From Phaeocystidibacter luteus (GTDB taxonomy: Bacteria > Bacteroidota > Bacteroidia > Flavobacteriales > Schleiferiaceae), in assembly GCF_008933115.1 (NCBI RefSeq), contig NZ_WBVO01000011.1, forward strand, positions 1 through 64,000: a stretch of 64,000 nt of DNA, in the 5' to 3' direction. Positions 59,921 through 64,000 of the stretch are shown piece by piece. Under the pieces are notes generated by a model, which saw only the letters and a list, made by a program, of their open reading frames with translations, searched no databases and had not been told where the DNA came from. Position numbers and translations under genes: made by a program. Within the stretch, counting starts at the first letter, position 1. Each line of letters starts with the position of its first letter.

Positions 59921-60844
59921 ATGCGTCTCTTAAGTTTCGCTCTCGCGATTATGTGCAGCATTAGTGCGCTGGCACAAGAAAAGGTACTACTTAGATTGAA
60001 TCTCAATCCCGGTGATGAACACGTTGCGATATACGAGTCAAGCTCTCGTACTGAGCAATCTATGATGGGTTCTGAACAAAGCGCCGAAGAAAGTCAAATG
60101 GTCCGAATCCATTACACTTGCATCGACACTACCGGTGGAATTTTCAAAATGAAGATGGATGTTGAACGTGTGACATATGAAAACAACGGAATGCTGGATG
60201 GACTGTCCTATGATAGTGATGATCCGGATGAAGACATGGAAAAGTACGTAACCCCAGAAGGCGATATGGTCGAGATTGACTTAACGCTTTCACTTGCGGA
60301 AAATGGTAAAATTGAGGCAATTAGTGGGACGGATGCGCTAGCGGATGCATCGATAGAGCATGTTTTTGGATTCGAAGAAGAAGATCTTGAAACATTGTTG
60401 GAACAACTCAAAGAGAGTTTCACTTCTGATGCATTTACTAAGGAGTATTCTCCATGCTTAGTTGAGTTTCCAGAACACGAGATTGGCATTGGTGATTCTT
60501 GGACAGAGATTGTGTCTGCTACAACACTCACTCCACTCACAGTGGAGATGACATACACGGTTAAAGAGATTTCTGAAACCGAAGTGGTACTCCAAGCTCG
60601 AGGACAAATTCGTACTCCCAGCGATGCTGAACCAACTGATTATAGTGGATTTGAAATGAAACAATTACTTTCCGGAAGCAAGGCTGGTACTATTAAAATC
60701 GAACGCGCGACTGGACTTGTACTGAGCGCCGAATTCGAACAAAGCCTTTCGGGAAAGATAGAGTTTCTCGCCAACGAATATTTTCCAGAAGGGCAATCTT
60801 TCCCGCTGGATAAGTTCGACTCCATGAATGTAACAACAGAATAA
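59921..60844 (+). CDS. DUF6263-like secreted protein, first copy
   Basis: A 307-residue exported protein (signal peptide to about residue 18, ALAQ) with the repeated-strand layout of the DUF6263-like family: LLRLNLNPGDEHVAIYESSS, MKMDVERVTYE, DSDDPDEDMEKYV, LVEFPEHEIGIGDSWTE. It is a paralogue of the next gene (same motif order, similar length). The ATG at 59921 precedes the signal peptide; the frame is open from 59861. A strong terminator separates the copies, so they are transcribed separately. Confidence 0.75.
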   Translation: MRLLSFALAIMCSISALAQEKVLLRLNLNPGDEHVAIYESSSRTEQSMMGSEQSAEESQMVRIHYTCIDTTGGIFKMKMDVERVTYENNGMLDGLSYDSDDPDEDMEKYVTPEGDMVEIDLTLSLAENGKIEAISGTDALADASIEHVFGFEEEDLETLLEQLKESFTSDAFTKEYSPCLVEFPEHEIGIGDSWTEIVSATTLTPLTVEMTYTVKEISETEVVLQARGQIRTPSDAEPTDYSGFEMKQLLSGSKAGTIKIERATGLVLSAEFEQSLSGKIEFLANEYFPEGQSFPLDKFDSMNVTTE

Positions 60845-60850
60845 CGAATA

Positions 60851-60878
60851 CGCCCACGGAACAAACCGTGGGCGTTTT
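60851..60878 (+). terminator. Terminator between the tandem DUF6263-like genes
   Basis: CGCCCACGG (60851-60859) and CCGTGGGCG (60866-60874) form a perfect 9-bp stem, loop AACAAA, followed by TTTT. Confidence 0.92.
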
Positions 60879-60962
60879 AGTTTGCTTCTTAGTTATCGTG
60901 CACAACATGCCGATACCGTTTTGTTTCGTAATCCATACCTTGAACTAAACCGAGTTCAAATC

Positions 60963-61889
60963 ATGCGCATCTACACCCTCTTTCTTTTAGTTGTCTTCAG
61001 TCTTTCTTCCTTCTCTCAGGAGTCCGTTTCCCTTCGCCTCAATCCCGAAGTTGGAGATGAGTTCACCGTAACAGTAGATCAGAAGCAGGATATCACCCAG
61101 ACCATTATGGGTATGGAGCAAAAAATCACGCAGGATCAAGCAATCCGAGTGGTGTACGAGTGCACCGGGGTTTCTAAAGATGCGATTCTGATGGACGCCA
61201 CCATCGACGGTGCGAAACTGTCTACAAGTGGTGCCGTGGGCGATACGGATTACGATAGCGATAATCCATCCGATGAGGCGACTGGACAGGCCCTCGTGTA
61301 CTCAGCAATGATTGGTAGCGTCCTCAAAGCCGAGTTCAATGTTTTCGGTCAAATTGAAAAAGTGACAGGCGTAAATGCCATGATGGAAAAAGTGGCCGAT
61401 GCCTTCGATTTTGCGGAAGGTCCAGAGCGTGATGCGTTTATGGATGAGGTGGCAAAGTCTATTTCCGACGAATCCTTCGCCAAAGATTTTGGTGCCTCCA
61501 TGATTACCTTTCCCAAAGAAGAAATGAGCGTGGGTGATACATGGACGAGCGAATCTACAGTTCAAACTCAAACCCTGCTAAAGGTAGTGACCACCTACAC
61601 CGTGCAAGAAATTACAGATGACCAGGTGGTTCTCTCCGTCGAGGGAAACATTAGCACCGACAGTTCTAGTTCCGATCCAGTAGTGGTGAGCGGGATGGAA
61701 TTGGTCTACAGCCTAGGCGGCACACAAGCAGGAAGTATTCGGATTGATCGTGAAAAAGGATGGGTAACAACTTCAACCATTGATCTAGACATCAGCGGTG
61801 AGGTCGAAATGATGCCAAATGCCCAAGTTCCTGAAGGTCTCACATGGCCGTTGATGATTAAATCGACGATTGTAACGACCACGGAGTGA
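60963..61889 (+). CDS. DUF6263-like secreted protein, second copy
   Basis: A 309-residue exported protein with a signal peptide (about 1-18, SFSQ) and the same motif order as the preceding gene: VSLRLNPEVGDEFTV, YECTGVSKDAILMDATID, DSDNPSDEAT, ASMITFPKEEMSVGDTWTSE. The two are clearly tandem paralogues. Probably a surface or periplasmic protein; function unknown. Start at the ATG at 60963. Confidence 0.75.
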   Translation: MRIYTLFLLVVFSLSSFSQESVSLRLNPEVGDEFTVTVDQKQDITQTIMGMEQKITQDQAIRVVYECTGVSKDAILMDATIDGAKLSTSGAVGDTDYDSDNPSDEATGQALVYSAMIGSVLKAEFNVFGQIEKVTGVNAMMEKVADAFDFAEGPERDAFMDEVAKSISDESFAKDFGASMITFPKEEMSVGDTWTSESTVQTQTLLKVVTTYTVQEITDDQVVLSVEGNISTDSSSSDPVVVSGMELVYSLGGTQAGSIRIDREKGWVTTSTIDLDISGEVEMMPNAQVPEGLTWPLMIKSTIVTTTE

Positions 61890-61903
61890 TTACCCGCCAG
61901 AAA

Positions 61904-62683
61904 TTAGTCTTGAGGCGAGTCGGCTAAAAGCTCCACAATCGAAGTCTCAAGGTGAGCCAAATCTTCTCTCGATTCAAAGTACTCATCCATGCGCTCGTCG
62001 CCCATGTTCTGCATCGAGTACTCCGGCAAGTCTTCTATGAACATCATGGTCACGAAAGTGTCTATAAGTCGCTCTTTCATACCGTGACTTAACTCGTATT
62101 TCTGCACAATGCTGTGTTCTAGTCCTATGTGCGTGATTTCATGAATGATGATGCTGGCTGGGTTTTTATACCTCACATACTCTCCTTCTTTGGAAGTTAA
62201 GAGCGTTATGATCCCCAAATCTGGATTATAGCCTCCACCTGTTCCGTAAAGGGTGAATTGGATTTGATACGTTTCATAGAGCTTGAAATCCCAATCCCAT
62301 TCTGCGCTTGTGGATTCGATGTCGGCAATGAAGGTGTTCAATAAGTCAAGCTTATCTTCAACATCAGCCATGGCCAGACTGTAATCTTCTTCAGCGAATA
62401 ATCCGTTCTCCAACAAAGTGTAGATGGCCGAATAATCCTCTTCGCCAAATGTGCCTTCCCTCGACTTTTCAATCAGCGAATCTATCAGGGAATCCTCCGG
62501 AAGTCGAATGTCGTAGCCATACCCCTCCAGGAATTCATACGTGTTGATGGTCATCCATATGGAGGCAGCTTCTTGATCAATACTTGGCTGAACCAATTCA
62601 ATCCTTGCGCGAGGTTCTGACTGTACGCATGCTAATGCCGAAAAAATGGCAATCAGAAGGAGGCTTGGTCGAAGAATATTCAT
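61904..62683 (-). CDS. Lipoprotein with HExxH metalloprotease motif
   Basis: A 259-residue lipoprotein (lipobox FSALAC, Cys19). SIIIHEITHIGLEHS contains HExxH at 181-185 with a further His190 suited as a third zinc ligand, as in several short zinc metallopeptidases. No prodomain is evident. The substrate is unknown; location would be the periplasm or outer membrane. It ends 14 nt from the convergent DUF6263-like gene. Confidence 0.7.
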   Translation of the reverse strand: MNILRPSLLLIAIFSALACVQSEPRARIELVQPSIDQEAASIWMTINTYEFLEGYGYDIRLPEDSLIDSLIEKSREGTFGEEDYSAIYTLLENGLFAEEDYSLAMADVEDKLDLLNTFIADIESTSAEWDWDFKLYETYQIQFTLYGTGGGYNPDLGIITLLTSKEGEYVRYKNPASIIIHEITHIGLEHSIVQKYELSHGMKERLIDTFVTMMFIEDLPEYSMQNMGDERMDEYFESREDLAHLETSIVELLADSPQD

Positions 62684-62697
62684 GCTGCCAGTTCGGT

Positions 62698-64000
62698 TTA
62701 GAGGTTTGTTTCGATGGCATCCGCTCTTGAAGAAGAGAGCTTGTTCCCGTCGAGATCAATGTTCACTTCCCAAACATACGTTGTGCAATCGAAAACATCA
62801 TCGTTACAGTCCTGCGTTGTGCCTTTTATAACATATCCGCTCGGCGTAATTTCGGCTGTGTATGCGTAGTCGTTCATTTCTCGACCGTACGTGTTTTGCC
62901 ATACAAGCTTTCCATTTTTGTCGGTCCTAATCACGAAAAAGTCATAGTTCCCCACGCCATACGAACTCGTCGAACCTACGATGAGGTAACCGTCTTCCAA
63001 GGCAAAAACCGAATGCGCCTTGTCGTAACTCGTGCCGCCATATTGTTTCGACCATATTTCATTCCCATTCGGGTAATTTTCGGTTAGCAGGATATTAGAA
63101 GCGCTACCGTCAACCGCTCCTATGGTGGTGACAGAAATTGATCCGCGATCCGTGATGGCTGTTGGATGAAACTGCAGGTTGGTGCGCTTGTTGAATCGGT
63201 TGTTCAATGCGCGCCCTTTGGAAACAGTTAGTGCCACTACACGGTTGAATGCATCGCGCTCAATTTTCATGCGGTAATCGGCTATCATAAGGTCATGTTG
63301 ATTGAACACGCTCACCTCACGGGCCTCGTCCCACTTAGGCATCTTCAACTTCAACTGTCCATCTTCTTGAAGAAGTTCAAATTCTACGTCTAGCGAGGCA
63401 CTTTCATAGATGCCAACCAGCCTGCTGTATTCTGTTGGCCGAGCTTCCTGTTCAGAGAGTTTTCGATAGAAAGTGGTGGTACCATCGGTTTCGAACAAGA
63501 CGGCTCCATTCTCCGCAAAGCCAATCTTCATGTTCACGTCGTAATACGGATGAAACAGATTCTCATCCTCACGATTCAATTCGATCCCATTGCTATTTCC
63601 GTTCTTCCACAGAATTCGCCCTTCTTCTTCTACAATGCGCATCAGCCTTCCAGAAGGAGAGTAGTACTGCGCGAAAAAGCTAGAGGTGAGGGGCTCGGTG
63701 GATAGGGTGTCCATGCCGTCTGCATAGTTAATCTCCAACTCAACATCTTTCAAATAAAGCTCGGCAACTTGATTCGCGACTCCCTCGGTCCATACGCTTC
63801 CGTTGTTCGATAATACTACTACGCTGAGGTTTTCTTCGGGGAATCGGTAGAATTGTGCTCCATATGAACCGGTTGACCCAGCGTGGTGGATGCACTTTCG
63901 ATTGAATCTATCCGTGAGGAACAATCCGTAGCCGTAAGAATTCACTTCGCTGTTTGGGATCGTTTGCTGACTTTGAATCAGGAGTTCGTTGTTTGATGCA
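62698..64000 (-). CDS. Serine hydrolase (beta-lactamase family), 5' end beyond the window
   Basis: The frame is open through position 64000 with no stop, so the start and the SxxK motif lie outside. The visible 433 codons begin in the last part of a class-C-type serine hydrolase (HHAGSTGSYGAQFYRF carries the HxG triad; YGYGLFL is also typical). After a linker, the C-terminal 170 residues form repeat-like units of the kind seen in bacterial beta-propellers (IWSKQYGGTSYDKAHSVFA, GYLIVGSTSSYGVGNYDFFV, LVWQNTYGREMNDYAYTAEI). No T9SS tail. Confidence 0.85.
   Translation of the reverse strand, partial: ASNNELLIQSQQTIPNSEVNSYGYGLFLTDRFNRKCIHHAGSTGSYGAQFYRFPEENLSVVVLSNNGSVWTEGVANQVAELYLKDVELEINYADGMDTLSTEPLTSSFFAQYYSPSGRLMRIVEEEGRILWKNGNSNGIELNREDENLFHPYYDVNMKIGFAENGAVLFETDGTTTFYRKLSEQEARPTEYSRLVGIYESASLDVEFELLQEDGQLKLKMPKWDEAREVSVFNQHDLMIADYRMKIERDAFNRVVALTVSKGRALNNRFNKRTNLQFHPTAITDRGSISVTTIGAVDGSASNILLTENYPNGNEIWSKQYGGTSYDKAHSVFALEDGYLIVGSTSSYGVGNYDFFVIRTDKNGKLVWQNTYGREMNDYAYTAEITPSGYVIKGTTQDCNDDVFDCTTYVWEVNIDLDGNKLSSSRADAIETNL

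Noticed and set aside
1-64000. tRNA or rRNA genes
   Set aside because: No cloverleaf with a GGTTCGA-type T-loop or conserved rRNA stretch was found on either strand by eye; a tRNAscan-type search would settle it.

Overview
The window is chromosomal DNA from a Bacteroidota bacterium, most likely a marine Flavobacteriales lineage of the Cryomorphaceae/Schleiferiaceae type. The evidence is two large secreted proteins with C-terminal type IX secretion (T9SS) sorting domains, a T9SS plug protein (DUF5103), bacillithiol synthesis (BshA), a complete Na+-translocating NADH:quinone reductase operon (nqrABCDEF), Bacteroidota-restricted families (DUF5777, DUF3667, haem-binding domain), and promoters of the Bacteroidota type (TTTG at -33, TAnnTTTG at -7). 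I found no rRNA, tRNA, CRISPR array, prophage or intact insertion sequence.

Layout. 0.1-2.1 kb: a tandem mini-hairpin array abutting a TPR sensor histidine kinase. 2.2-8.2 kb: an MFS transporter, an OB-fold protein, a cytochrome c lipoprotein/YceI/DUF5777 operon, an aspartoacylase-like hydrolase and purB. 8.3-15.1 kb: two T9SS-secreted multidomain proteins around an rRNA methyltransferase. 15.1-24.0 kb: IMPase, MtaB, a peptide-type substrate-binding lipoprotein and a translationally coupled mutL-rhomboid-rhomboid-EEP operon. 24.1-30.1 kb: a GH3/serine hydrolase fusion, a YwqK-like MORN protein, bshA, a SUI1 factor and a SpoU methyltransferase, then a candidate small RNA. 30.4-33.4 kb: an ECF sigma / zinc-finger anti-sigma-like / HvfA / HvfB (MNIO, DUF692) / HvfC (DUF2063) operon, which is the most interesting system here. 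33.4-41.0 kb: a haem-binding protein, uvrA, a second ECF sigma with a small ORF, a repeat-flanked GxxExxY gene and recQ. 41.1-46.5 kb: tatC-lptB, tsaC, apaG, DUF3667 and the T9SS plug. 46.6-52.6 kb: nqrABCDEF. 52.7-62.7 kb: an accessory stretch of small lipoproteins and secreted proteins, one apparently frameshifted gene, a CPBP protease and a tandem DUF6263-like pair. The right edge cuts a serine hydrolase gene.

How the genes work together. The ECF/HvfABC operon looks like a stress-regulated RiPP pathway. HvfA is a Sec-exported peptide with three KCGEGSCG units, HvfB would oxidise its cysteines, and HvfC would be the partner protein. Related systems bind copper, but the metal here is not shown by sequence. 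NqrA-F couples NADH oxidation to Na+ export. The cytochrome/YceI/DUF5777 trio looks like an envelope redox unit. The T9SS proteins and plug link to outer-membrane secretion. Genes are tightly packed, with many 4-nt start/stop overlaps and convergent genes whose ends overlap or abut, so the few real intergenic gaps with structured repeats stand out.
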